From Polaribacter litorisediminis (GTDB lineage Bacteria; Bacteroidota; Bacteroidia; Flavobacteriales; Flavobacteriaceae), in NCBI RefSeq assembly GCF_019968605.1, contig NZ_CP082966.1:434001-498000 (forward strand): DNA of 64,000 bases. Direction: 5' to 3'. A program made the translations under genes and the position numbers. Shown here in pieces: positions 1 to 7,813 of this stretch; the first letter of the stretch is position 1; each line of letters opens with the position of its first letter. The notes under the pieces are model-generated. The model was given only the letters and a program-made list of their open reading frames with translations. It was not told the DNA's origin and made no database searches.

Positions 1-45
1 GAAAATTTTGAACCCGAAAGTATAAACCATTATGGAAGAAGATAA
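1..45 (+). CDS. 3' end of an upstream gene (14 codons visible)
   Basis: Frame 1 is open from the first base of the window to a TAA at 43-45 and reads ENFEPESINHYGRR. It overlaps the next start (ATG at 32) by 14 bases, as translationally coupled genes do. The product cannot be identified. A sigma factor followed by a small membrane protein would be a familiar arrangement, but that is only a guess. Confidence 0.35.
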   Translation, partial: ENFEPESINHYGRR

Positions 46-445
46 ACACATAGACGAATTAGATGCTTTTGCAAAAAAATATGTAAAAGAGATAAAACAA
101 GAGAAAACTTCATTCAATTTTACAGCCTCTCTAATGGATAAAATTGTTATGGAAGATAAAAAAAGTGTTTATAAAACAACTGCTTTAATTTCTAAAAAAG
201 TTTGGTTTATTTTGGCCTGTATATTTACTGCATTTCTTTTTGTACCTTTTAAAGGATCAGAAAAAGGATTGATAAAAATTATTGAAATAGATTTCTCTTT
301 TATTCATAAAATTCAGATTCCTACTATTTTTGATGCAATTTCAGTATCAAATATAACATTTTTTGCAATCTTACTTTTTGGTTTTATGATGATGATACAA
401 GTTGTTTTTCTGAAAAATCATTTTGAAAAAAGAATGCATGAATAG
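32..445 (+). CDS. Small two-helix membrane protein of unknown function
   Basis: This 137-residue protein has a charged N-terminal half of about 50 residues rich in Lys, Asp and Glu. Two hydrophobic stretches that look like membrane helices follow, at about residues 57-73 and 108-126, and it ends in a short basic tail. The layout (cytoplasmic head, then helices) resembles small anti-sigma-like proteins that follow sigma factor genes in Bacteroidetes, but no zinc-binding or anti-sigma motif is visible. The start overlaps the end of the preceding reading frame. It converges with the next gene, leaving 17 bases between the stops. Function unknown. Confidence 0.7.
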   Translation: MEEDKHIDELDAFAKKYVKEIKQEKTSFNFTASLMDKIVMEDKKSVYKTTALISKKVWFILACIFTAFLFVPFKGSEKGLIKIIEIDFSFIHKIQIPTIFDAISVSNITFFAILLFGFMMMIQVVFLKNHFEKRMHE

Positions 446-462
446 TATAAATGTTACCTTTA

Positions 463-1638
463 CTACATAAAAGTTACACTTACAATTTTGCCATTTTCCA
501 TTTTATAAATGGCTACAGCTTTAAAAGTACTGCCATTAGCAGTAACCAGTTCATGATCGATAACTTGATCTTTATAAACGATTCTCTTTAAAAGTTTGCA
601 ATGTAAATCTGGCGTATTTTTAAAAAAGCTTTCATATCGTTTTCTCATTTTTTCGATTCCTTCATAGCTTAATTTATTCGGAAAATTATACACTTTTACA
701 TCTTTAGCAAATGGTTTTAAAAAAGCATCAATATTTCTGTTGTTATAACCTGCTAATTGTTCTTCTGCTAAATATTCGGGAGAAACCTCTGATACGATAG
801 CTATTTTAGTACTTAATGAGTTTACACTTATTCTAGAAATATTATTAATATTTTCATCAATAAATCTGAAAAATAAATTTGGTTTTTTATCCTTTTTAGG
901 ATTAAATTTATAAATTGAATTGCCCATAGACATTAATAAAGTTCCATTAATTAACCAAGTAATGTCCTCAGATTTACCAATAGAGGTAATCACTTTTATT
1001 TCTTTTGTTTCAGGATTTAAGGATTTTAATAGCCAATAGTCTTTGTTCTCTTTGCTAATAAAGCTAACTAAATTAGTGTTTGGTATTTTATGAATAGAAC
1101 GTCCCACTATTTTTGCAACGGTTGTATAGATTTTCTTTTTTAAATCGGAAACAATTAAATGTAAACTATCATGTACGATCACAGAGGCAACTAGGGTATT
1201 TTTATCAAACCAAGCTGGGTACGCCACTTTTAAATCTGGAATAATTTCTTTGTCTTTTCCTGTTTTAAAATTGTATTCATAAAAACGTTGCAAGCCATCA
1301 TCATCCAATCGAACCGCAGAAACATTTTTAGAGTTTGGAATTTTCTGTGGGGAATATTCTCCTCCATTTTTGGTGTTATTTATATAAATCAATTGATGGT
1401 CTCTTATATTATATTTTGCAATATCTGTTTGTCCATTTCTTTCAGACGCAAACAAAACAAGATTATCATTATAAAAATAAGGTTGACTGTCATATCCTTT
1501 ATTGTTAGAAATATTTTTTCCATTGATCAATTTGTAGTTGTCTCCTGAAACTTCAATGTCAAAAAGATGAATTTCTGTATTAACTTGTGCGGTAATTAGT
1601 GAAGTAATAAATAAAAATAGGAAAAGTATTTTTTTCAT
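463..1638 (-). CDS. Secreted WD40/TolB-like propeller fused to an NTF2-like (SnoaL) domain
   Basis: The 391-residue product begins with a signal peptide (MKKILFLFLFITSLITAQ). Residues of about 35-280 contain blades typical of PD40/TolB-like propellers, for example SQPYFYNDNLVLFASERNG followed by TDIAKYN. After a short linker with YLAEEQLAGYNNRNIDAFL, residues of about 300-391 form an NTF2/SnoaL-like domain with FLKPFAKDVKVYNFP and a final KMENGKIVSVTFM strand. The substrate is unknown. The gene stands alone, 32 bases downstream of the DUF885 gene on the same strand. The domain calls rest on recognisable sequence patterns; a role in the periplasm or at the cell surface is inferred. Confidence 0.75.
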   Translation of the reverse strand: MKKILFLFLFITSLITAQVNTEIHLFDIEVSGDNYKLINGKNISNNKGYDSQPYFYNDNLVLFASERNGQTDIAKYNIRDHQLIYINNTKNGGEYSPQKIPNSKNVSAVRLDDDGLQRFYEYNFKTGKDKEIIPDLKVAYPAWFDKNTLVASVIVHDSLHLIVSDLKKKIYTTVAKIVGRSIHKIPNTNLVSFISKENKDYWLLKSLNPETKEIKVITSIGKSEDITWLINGTLLMSMGNSIYKFNPKKDKKPNLFFRFIDENINNISRISVNSLSTKIAIVSEVSPEYLAEEQLAGYNNRNIDAFLKPFAKDVKVYNFPNKLSYEGIEKMRKRYESFFKNTPDLHCKLLKRIVYKDQVIDHELVTANGSTFKAVAIYKMENGKIVSVTFM

Positions 1639-1670
1639 TTTTGTATACTTAATGTTGTTAATATGTTCAA

Positions 1671-3482
1671 TTATTTGCTGGCTTCAATCCATTGGTCAAT
1701 TTTGTTTTCTAATAAAGCTAAAGGAATACAACCTGTTTCTAAAATTTGATTATGGAATTGTCGAATATCAAATTTTTCTCCTAAAGAAGTTTTTGCTTTT
1801 GCACGCAATTCTCTAATTTTTAACTGCCCAATTTTATAAGATAATGCTTGTCCAGGCATCGCCATATAACGTTCAATTTCAGAGGTAATTCCGGCTTCAG
1901 ATTCAGCTTCATTGTCTAAAGAATATTGTATCGCTTTTTCTCTAGACCAGCCTTTTGCATGTATTCCGGTATCTACTACTAATCGAATTGCTCTGTGCAT
2001 TTCCATCCCTAACATCCCAAAATATTGGTAAGGATCTGTATATAAACCCAATTCTTTTCCTAAATTCTCTGTATATAAAGCCCAACCTTCACCATAAGCA
2101 CTATACCAAAGTGTTTTTCTAAAAGCGGGTAAAGTTGTACTTTCTTGCGTTAAAGAAATTTGATAATGATGCCCTGGAATGGCTTCGTGTAAAAATAAAG
2201 CTTCATCTTGAAAACCATTATAAGTTATGGCATTTGGAATTGGAACATAGAAAACACCAGGTTTAGAGCCGTCTAAGGGTCCAGGATTGTATTCTGCGCT
2301 TGAAGAGGCTTCTCTAAATTTTTCAGTTTGTTTTACTGTAAAAGGAGTTTTTGGTTTTTTATCAAATAACTTTTCTAATTGCGGTTTTATTTTTTCATGA
2401 ATGGCATTAAAGTTCGCTAAAATTTCTTTTGGCGCTTGATATGGCATTAATTTTTTGTCATTTCTAACTTCATTAAAAAAATCTTTTAGAGAGCCGTTAA
2501 ATCCAACTTGCTGTTTTATTTTTTCCATTTCTAATAAAATTCTAGCAACCTCTTTTAAGCCCAAATTATGAATTTCATCAGCAGTCATGTTTGTGGTTGT
2601 GTAAAATTTTATGGCATGATTGTAATATTCTTTTCCACTCGGAATTGCTGAAATACCACTACTTTCTCTTCCTGCAGATAAATATTCTGATTTCAAGAAT
2701 ATTGCCAAAGATTTAAAAGACGGAATTAATTGATCATTTAAAATTTCTGTATATTTTTTTGTTAAAGCAGCTTTTTCCTCTGCAGAAAAACCTTCTGGTA
2801 ATATTTTTATGGGTGCATAAAATAAATGCTCAGAAACGTCTACAATTCCTTCTGTAGTTGTATTTACTTTGGTTAAAGTTTCAAACTGAGGAACTACTTT
2901 TTTAATTAATGATTTTGGTAAAACATACCCCTCTTCAATTCCTTGTTTCATTCTGGTTTCAGCAGTTTCTAACCAAATAGTATACTGCTCTAATCTCTTT
3001 AACCAATTTTCGTAATCTTTAACTGTTTTAAACGGTTGCGCACTAGAACCACTTGCTAATTGACCCATGGTTAAATTAATAGACCACATTTGATTTATGG
3101 GTAATAAAACATCATTTTTAAAACTACTTTGTGCTAAAGCCATTTTACAATCCCAAGCTAAAACAGCCTTACTCATTTTTTGGCTTTCTGTTAAATCAGC
3201 ATCTTTAAAGTTGGTAAGTTTAGTTTTAAAATCTAAATAAAAACTTTTTAAACTTTCTTGATAATCATCGGATAAAAAATTTGGGAAATAATCATTATAT
3301 CTGCTATCACCGGCAAAAGTAGCATTCATAACGGGGTTTATTTTTAATTTACCTTCATTATAATCTACTAAAAGCTGATTGAAATCGGCATTTTCTTTTG
3401 AGATTGATGTCTCTTTATTTTTTTGATTACAAGAAATAAAAAGTAAAAGTGTCGCTAAAAAAGCAAGTTTTATTTTTTTCAT
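1671..3482 (-). CDS. DUF885 family lipoprotein (putative metallopeptidase-like)
   Basis: The 603-residue protein starts at MKKIKLAFLATLLLFISC, a lipoprotein signal with the modified Cys after IS. A longer frame adds 16 upstream residues, but that extension would bury the signal peptide, so the ATG at 3482 is chosen. The C-terminal half carries FLHEAIPGHHYQ, the hallmark of DUF885, which resembles an HExxH zinc site, followed by WALYTENLGKELG and the family's usual C-terminal YKIGQLKIRELR. Length is normal for the family. Members are annotated as hydrolase- or peptidase-like, and the substrate is not known. It lies downstream of the EthD gene but is separated from it by a terminator-like hairpin, so it is probably transcribed on its own. 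Confidence 0.88.
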   Translation of the reverse strand: MKKIKLAFLATLLLFISCNQKNKETSISKENADFNQLLVDYNEGKLKINPVMNATFAGDSRYNDYFPNFLSDDYQESLKSFYLDFKTKLTNFKDADLTESQKMSKAVLAWDCKMALAQSSFKNDVLLPINQMWSINLTMGQLASGSSAQPFKTVKDYENWLKRLEQYTIWLETAETRMKQGIEEGYVLPKSLIKKVVPQFETLTKVNTTTEGIVDVSEHLFYAPIKILPEGFSAEEKAALTKKYTEILNDQLIPSFKSLAIFLKSEYLSAGRESSGISAIPSGKEYYNHAIKFYTTTNMTADEIHNLGLKEVARILLEMEKIKQQVGFNGSLKDFFNEVRNDKKLMPYQAPKEILANFNAIHEKIKPQLEKLFDKKPKTPFTVKQTEKFREASSSAEYNPGPLDGSKPGVFYVPIPNAITYNGFQDEALFLHEAIPGHHYQISLTQESTTLPAFRKTLWYSAYGEGWALYTENLGKELGLYTDPYQYFGMLGMEMHRAIRLVVDTGIHAKGWSREKAIQYSLDNEAESEAGITSEIERYMAMPGQALSYKIGQLKIRELRAKAKTSLGEKFDIRQFHNQILETGCIPLALLENKIDQWIEASK

Positions 3483-3520
3483 ACTATGTAGTTTTATCTT
3501 TATAAAGGTACTAAAAAAGA

Positions 3521-3542
3521 AAAACCTCAATCAAGAGGTTTT
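3521..3542 (-). terminator. Hairpin terminator after the EthD gene
   Basis: AAAACCTC and GAGGTTTT are separated by six bases. The minus-strand copy ends in a T run. It lies between the stop of the EthD gene and the start of the DUF885 gene on the same strand. Confidence 0.6.
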
Positions 3543-3564
3543 AAATATTTGTAAAAGTTAATTA

Positions 3565-3888
3565 TTAAGCCATTACTTTACTAACCTGCACAGTGGGTGC
3601 TATATTTGTGAAGTTTGGTAAATCTGCTAATATTTCAGCAGCATTTGGTCCGAATGAATTTTGAAAAGATTCTAAAGTTTCAAAGTATAAATTACCCATG
3701 GCAGCAAAAGGAGCCTTTGAGTTTGGTGCTACACTTGCAATCCCTTCCTCTACGGTTGCGCCTTTTACCGCATCTCCTAAAAGTTTTGCAACTAATGGAA
3801 TGTGCGTGTTTAAATAGTAATGAATATCGAATTTTGTTCCTTCTCCGTTTGGATATAGCACGCTTAATTTAATCATACCTTGCTTCAT
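3565..3888 (-). CDS. EthD family protein
   Basis: The 107-residue protein matches the EthD ferredoxin-like fold family, with IKLSVLYPNGEGTKFDIHYY, then THIPLVAKLLG, an alanine-rich middle section and the closing FTNIAPTVQVSKV. EthD proteins are small dimeric alpha/beta-barrel proteins first found with ether-degrading P450 systems; most genomic copies, including this one, have no assigned substrate. No P450 or ferredoxin partner gene is nearby. It has its own downstream hairpin at 3521-3542. A nearby start codon three residues in (MIKLSV) is also possible. Confidence 0.85.
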   Translation of the reverse strand: MKQGMIKLSVLYPNGEGTKFDIHYYLNTHIPLVAKLLGDAVKGATVEEGIASVAPNSKAPFAAMGNLYFETLESFQNSFGPNAAEILADLPNFTNIAPTVQVSKVMA

Positions 3889-3979
3889 ACTGTTTGTTTT
3901 TTTTAATTTTTTAAAGATAAGTATAATTAAATTAGATATAACAACTTGATACAGAGGTTTTTAAAAATCACATTAAATT

Positions 3980-4495
3980 TTAGAGCTTTAAAAACATAAT
4001 ATGGTTAGGATTAGAATGCGTTTCAGAAATTTTAAAATCATAATCACCAACCTTTAAAAACCCTATTTTCTTATAGAATGAAATTGCTTGTTGATTTTCG
4101 ATCCAAACAGCTAACCAAATGCCAGATTGCTTATTTTCTTTACAAAGAGTCATGTTAAAATTAAACAATACTTTACCCAAACCTAAACCATAAAATTCTT
4201 TTAGTAAATAGATCCTACTCATGTAAGCACTATTTTTAGCACCTATATTCTTATGAAACTGATTAAAAACTATTTTTGAATATCCTGCAATTGTGTCATT
4301 TTGATATAGCAAATAATAGTGATTATGAATATCGGATACTTCGGTGATGAAATTTTCTTGAGAAAAGTTTATAGCCATATAATTATCAATAGCTACTTTT
4401 GGCGCAGAATGTCCATGAGCAGGTAAAAACGATTCAATACTTATTTTTGATAGCAATTGTGCGTCTTTTTCCGTTGCTTTTATAATTTTAAACAT
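3980..4495 (-). CDS. GNAT family N-acetyltransferase
   Basis: The 171-residue product has the GNAT fold signature. MFKIIKATEKDAQLLSKIS forms the first strand and helix. MSRIYLLKEFYGLGLGKVLF contains the acetyl-CoA pyrophosphate loop (a GLGLGK version of Q/RxxGxG/A), and WLAVWIENQQAISFYKKIGF is the typical strand 5/helix 4 region. The acceptor is unknown. The gene stands alone; a 450-base gap separates it from the next gene, which runs the other way. Confidence 0.88.
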   Translation of the reverse strand: MFKIIKATEKDAQLLSKISIESFLPAHGHSAPKVAIDNYMAINFSQENFITEVSDIHNHYYLLYQNDTIAGYSKIVFNQFHKNIGAKNSAYMSRIYLLKEFYGLGLGKVLFNFNMTLCKENKQSGIWLAVWIENQQAISFYKKIGFLKVGDYDFKISETHSNPNHIMFLKL

Positions 4496-4947
4496 ATTTC
4501 AAAATATAAATAAATAATTGTAAGGATATTGTGACAAACGTATCTGTTAGCGCTATACCAATAGCTTTAAAGAATTTGGTGCAATATTACATTCTTTTTT
4601 TAGAAGTTTAGTGTGCAAAAAAAATGAAAACCTATGTTCCTGAAGGTTGTTTTTACAAACGATTATGATTACATGTAAAAGTCCTGTATAACGTCTTTTA
4701 AAACTCTTTTTTCCATAAATTGATTTATTTTTGAGGGTTATAAGCGTAAAATTTGATCCATAGTTAGAGCAAGATCATTCGTTTATTTTATAATTGTATT
4801 GTTGTTTTTCATTTTTAATATTCAAGAAATAGAAGAATTCTTATTGTAACAGTAGAAAGTAATATAATCCCTTCTAAATTTTACTTTTAAACATGTCAAA
4901 TAAACTATTTTTGCCACTTAAAATAAAGATAAATTTAAAACAAAAAA
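4496..4947. other. Intergenic region between divergent genes; no gene seen
   Basis: About 450 bases of very A/T-rich sequence lie between the leftward GNAT gene and the rightward secreted-protein gene. No open frame with a recognisable motif, tRNA or clear repeat was found. The right end carries a promoter-like -7 element at 4906-4913. Confidence 0.5.
4906..4913 (+). promoter_or_regulatory. Bacteroidetes -7 element (TATTTTTG)
   Basis: TATTTTTG matches the Bacteroidetes sigma-ABfr -7 consensus TAnnTTTG and lies 34 bases before the ATG of the Met-rich secreted protein. A convincing TTTG at -33 was not found, so this is a candidate only. Confidence 0.4.
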
Positions 4948-5682
4948 ATGAAAAAATTGATCATCTTATTCTTAATTATTTCTGCTAATATTTCTTTAGC
5001 ACAAGATTCCGTAGTACTTCGATTAAAATACGAGAAAGGAGCTACCTATAATGTTTCTATGAAAATGGCTCAAGAAATGGGCACTGTCATGGCAATGGGT
5101 ATGTCTATTAATATGGATATAAAAGTTACAGACGTACAAGAAGAAACTTATAATAGTGAAATGAAGTTTACAAAAATGACTATGGATATGTTACAAGCGG
5201 GCCAAGTTATGAGTTACGATTCTAGTAAGAGTGATGAGGAATTGGATGCTGGTGGAAAAATGATGAAAGCTCAAATGGCGCCAATGTTAAGTGCAGTAAT
5301 TTATGCAAAAGGGAATAATTTGGGTGAAATTTTAGAAGCAACAGTAACCCCTAATGTGATGGGAATGGAAGATATTGCAAAACAATCTAGTAGTGTTGTA
5401 TACCCAAAAGAAGCTATAAAAGTTGGCAGTACCTGGACAAATTCTAAAGATGAAAAAGGAATGAAGCTAGAATATGTTTATACCGTAAAGTCTATATCTA
5501 AAGATATGATTGCACTAGATTTATCGGGTACAGTTTCCGGAATGGGAGAGGGTGTAATTACAGGAAATATGGATATTGATAGAAATTCTGGAATTCCTAA
5601 AAATTCTTTAATAGACATGACTTTATCGTTAAGTGGGCAAGAAATGAAATCGAAAGTAACCATGGGAATCAATAAAATATAG
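4948..5682 (+). CDS. Secreted Met-rich protein, DUF6263-like
   Basis: The 244-residue protein has a signal peptide (MKKLIILFLIISANISLAQ). The mature part is a single beta-rich domain with LRLKYEKGATYNVSMK at its start and YPKEAIKVGSTWTNS in the middle. This pattern resembles DUF6263-type proteins, but the assignment is from memory of the family. The composition is unusual: about 26 of 244 residues are Met, concentrated between residues 38 and 135. Function unknown; it is likely periplasmic or exported. A promoter-like element lies upstream and a weak terminator-like hairpin downstream, so it is probably monocistronic. Confidence 0.75.
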   Translation: MKKLIILFLIISANISLAQDSVVLRLKYEKGATYNVSMKMAQEMGTVMAMGMSINMDIKVTDVQEETYNSEMKFTKMTMDMLQAGQVMSYDSSKSDEELDAGGKMMKAQMAPMLSAVIYAKGNNLGEILEATVTPNVMGMEDIAKQSSSVVYPKEAIKVGSTWTNSKDEKGMKLEYVYTVKSISKDMIALDLSGTVSGMGEGVITGNMDIDRNSGIPKNSLIDMTLSLSGQEMKSKVTMGINKI

Positions 5683-5720
5683 GTATCTAAAAGACTAATT
5701 TTATTTTTGTAACAAACTTT

Positions 5721-5761
5721 TAAAAGTGTCTGTATTTTATAAAAATTCGGGCACTTTTTTA
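5721..5761 (+). terminator. Possible terminator hairpin after the Met-rich secreted protein
   Basis: An AAAGTG...CACTTT inverted repeat with a long A/T-rich loop is followed by TTTTTT. The stem is short, so confidence is limited. Confidence 0.4.
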
Positions 5762-5797
5762 GTTGAGCTTCGGTTTTAGTTTACAAGCTTTGAAGTC

Positions 5798-7588
5798 TTA
5801 AGCAAGTGGTAGTTTGATAATAAATCTAGAGCCAACAGATATTTCACTTTCTGCGGATAAGGTACCATTGTTTAGTTCTACAAAATCTTTGCAAATTGCT
5901 AAACCAAGACCTGTTCCTGATTCATTGTTGGTTCCTTTAGTAGACGTTGTTTTATCAACATGAAATAAAGTACTTACTTGTTTTTCAGACATACCTACAC
6001 CATTGTCTTCAATTATAATTTTAATTTGCTTGTCTTCGATAGAGGATTTAATTTTAATAGTACCCCCTAGATTTGTGAATTTAATGGCATTTGATAATAA
6101 GTTGCGAAGAACCGTACTACAAGAATTTTTATCTGCGTAAGCAAATGTTTGCGCACTAACTGCAGTAACTAGTTCAATATTTTTATTTTTTAACTGTAAT
6201 TTTTTTAAATCAGCACAATCGTTTACCAAATCTAGAATATTTAATTTTTCTAGCTTAATTTCTAAGTTTTTTGTTTGTGCCCGTGACCAAGTTAATAAGT
6301 TTTCTAGTAATTTAAATAAACTTAAACTGGAACTATAAACTTGCTTTGTTATTTCATTTCTTTCATCTTCAGAAAAAGATTTAGGGTCATTTACTAACAT
6401 TTCTAATAAACCAACTAAACTTCCAAAAGGGCCTTTTAAATCATGCGCTAGAATGGAGAAAAATTTGTTCTTTGAGGCAATTGTTTTGTCTAATTCTTTT
6501 GTTCTTGTCAACACTAATGTTTCCAATTCCTTTTTAGTGTTTTCTAGGTTTTTTTGCTTTTCTTGCCTTTGACTTACAATAACATTTAGTAGTAAAAATA
6601 CCAAAACACCAATACCAATAAACAAACCAATAGAGATGGTACGGACAAAAAAATAGCTTTCTAATGCTTCTCTTTTATTTATTTTTGTAATCAAACCGAT
6701 ACCTAATTCTTCATCCCATTGGCTTACTTTATAAACATCTTTTTTTTCAAATTTATTAGTTTCTGTAATATCGTAATTTACTTTAACCACTGTATCTATT
6801 ACTAAGAGGTCTTTGTCGTTTTCATTTGAGTTGGGGATACTTAAATCTAAACGCTCTTGTAATCCTTCATGAAATCTAGTTTTACTTATAATTTTACCAC
6901 TTTTATTATAGGCGTAGGTTTCTCCGGTTTCTCCAATAGCCCCAATTTCTAATATTCTTGAAAAATCTTTTTTAGTGTCTATCCGAAATGTCAGTACAGC
7001 TATAATATGACCATTATCAATAATAGGAGTAGCTATAAACATCGTCTCCCATGAAATATTACCGTATTTGGCAGAAAGTGGTACATCTGATTTTATAGGA
7101 GGTATTAATAAGGTTTTTCCTTTTGTAAATACTTGGTCCAGCAAGTTTTTATTTTGTTCTGCTATTAAATTATAGGTTCCTATATTTTCATTACGCATAG
7201 AAAATACACTTCTATAATCTGGACTTATAATAAAAGAGCCTAAATCTTCATGGGTATTTAAAATAGGAGTAAAAAAAATTCTTAAATCTTTAATAGTTTC
7301 AGAAGATGCTAGTGCTACAGAATCTTGAGGTAAGTTGAGTAATTTTTTAGTACTTTCAAGAACATAATTATTTTTTGCAATTTCATTTATATTTTCCTTC
7401 CGTCCTCTTAGCCATTGATGTAAAGCTTCAGCACTAGATTTATTAATGCTGATGAGTGCGGTCTTTGTTTTATGAATATCGTACTCTTTTATTTTCTGCA
7501 GGCTTAGGTAAGAGGCTAAGGCAGATATCAGTAAAAATATAAATAGTAATAGGTATTCTTTGCTTTTTAGTTGTAAAATTTTTTTCAA
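5798..7588 (-). CDS. Membrane sensor histidine kinase with a periplasmic sensor domain
   Basis: The 596-residue protein has a first membrane helix at about residues 12-30, a periplasmic domain of about 270 residues that looks Cache-like (FIISPDYRSVFSMRNENIG, then a GEIGETGETYAY-type loop), and a second helix at about 313-335. A short coil leads to the HisKA dimerisation helix with FFSILAHDLKGPFG, in which His382 is the predicted phosphorylation site. The ATPase domain shows the N box (NLLSNAIKFT), DNGVGMS and GTGLGLAIC. No response regulator gene lies beside it, so its partner is elsewhere. The Cache assignment is inferred from layout rather than a strict motif. Confidence 0.9.
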   Translation of the reverse strand: MKKILQLKSKEYLLLFIFLLISALASYLSLQKIKEYDIHKTKTALISINKSSAEALHQWLRGRKENINEIAKNNYVLESTKKLLNLPQDSVALASSETIKDLRIFFTPILNTHEDLGSFIISPDYRSVFSMRNENIGTYNLIAEQNKNLLDQVFTKGKTLLIPPIKSDVPLSAKYGNISWETMFIATPIIDNGHIIAVLTFRIDTKKDFSRILEIGAIGETGETYAYNKSGKIISKTRFHEGLQERLDLSIPNSNENDKDLLVIDTVVKVNYDITETNKFEKKDVYKVSQWDEELGIGLITKINKREALESYFFVRTISIGLFIGIGVLVFLLLNVIVSQRQEKQKNLENTKKELETLVLTRTKELDKTIASKNKFFSILAHDLKGPFGSLVGLLEMLVNDPKSFSEDERNEITKQVYSSSLSLFKLLENLLTWSRAQTKNLEIKLEKLNILDLVNDCADLKKLQLKNKNIELVTAVSAQTFAYADKNSCSTVLRNLLSNAIKFTNLGGTIKIKSSIEDKQIKIIIEDNGVGMSEKQVSTLFHVDKTTSTKGTNNESGTGLGLAICKDFVELNNGTLSAESEISVGSRFIIKLPLA

Positions 7589-7760
7589 AAGACGGTCTGA
7601 ATGGTGATAAAATTAATTCTGTTTAGAGGGAGAAGCAAATATAATATTTTTTTATATGTTATAAAAATGTTAATTTTTGTGAAAATTGGTGGAATGTAAG
7701 CATCCGTTTTAATGCAATATTAACTCTAAAACTATTTGAGGACCAGTTTCATTGAAACAC

Positions 7761-7790
7761 AAAACCTCTTTGTAAAAACAAAGAGGTTTT
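7761..7790 (-). terminator. Terminator of htpG
   Basis: AAAACCTCTTTG and CAAAGAGGTTTT pair perfectly around a short A-rich loop, 24 bases past the htpG stop. The T run on the minus strand is consistent with intrinsic termination. Confidence 0.75.
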
Positions 7791-7813
7791 AATAAATATA
7801 TAGGTTATGGCTA

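Noticed and set aside
3483..3530. Longer start for the DUF885 lipoprotein
   Set aside because: The extension precedes a perfect lipoprotein signal peptide and lies partly in the terminator of the EthD gene.
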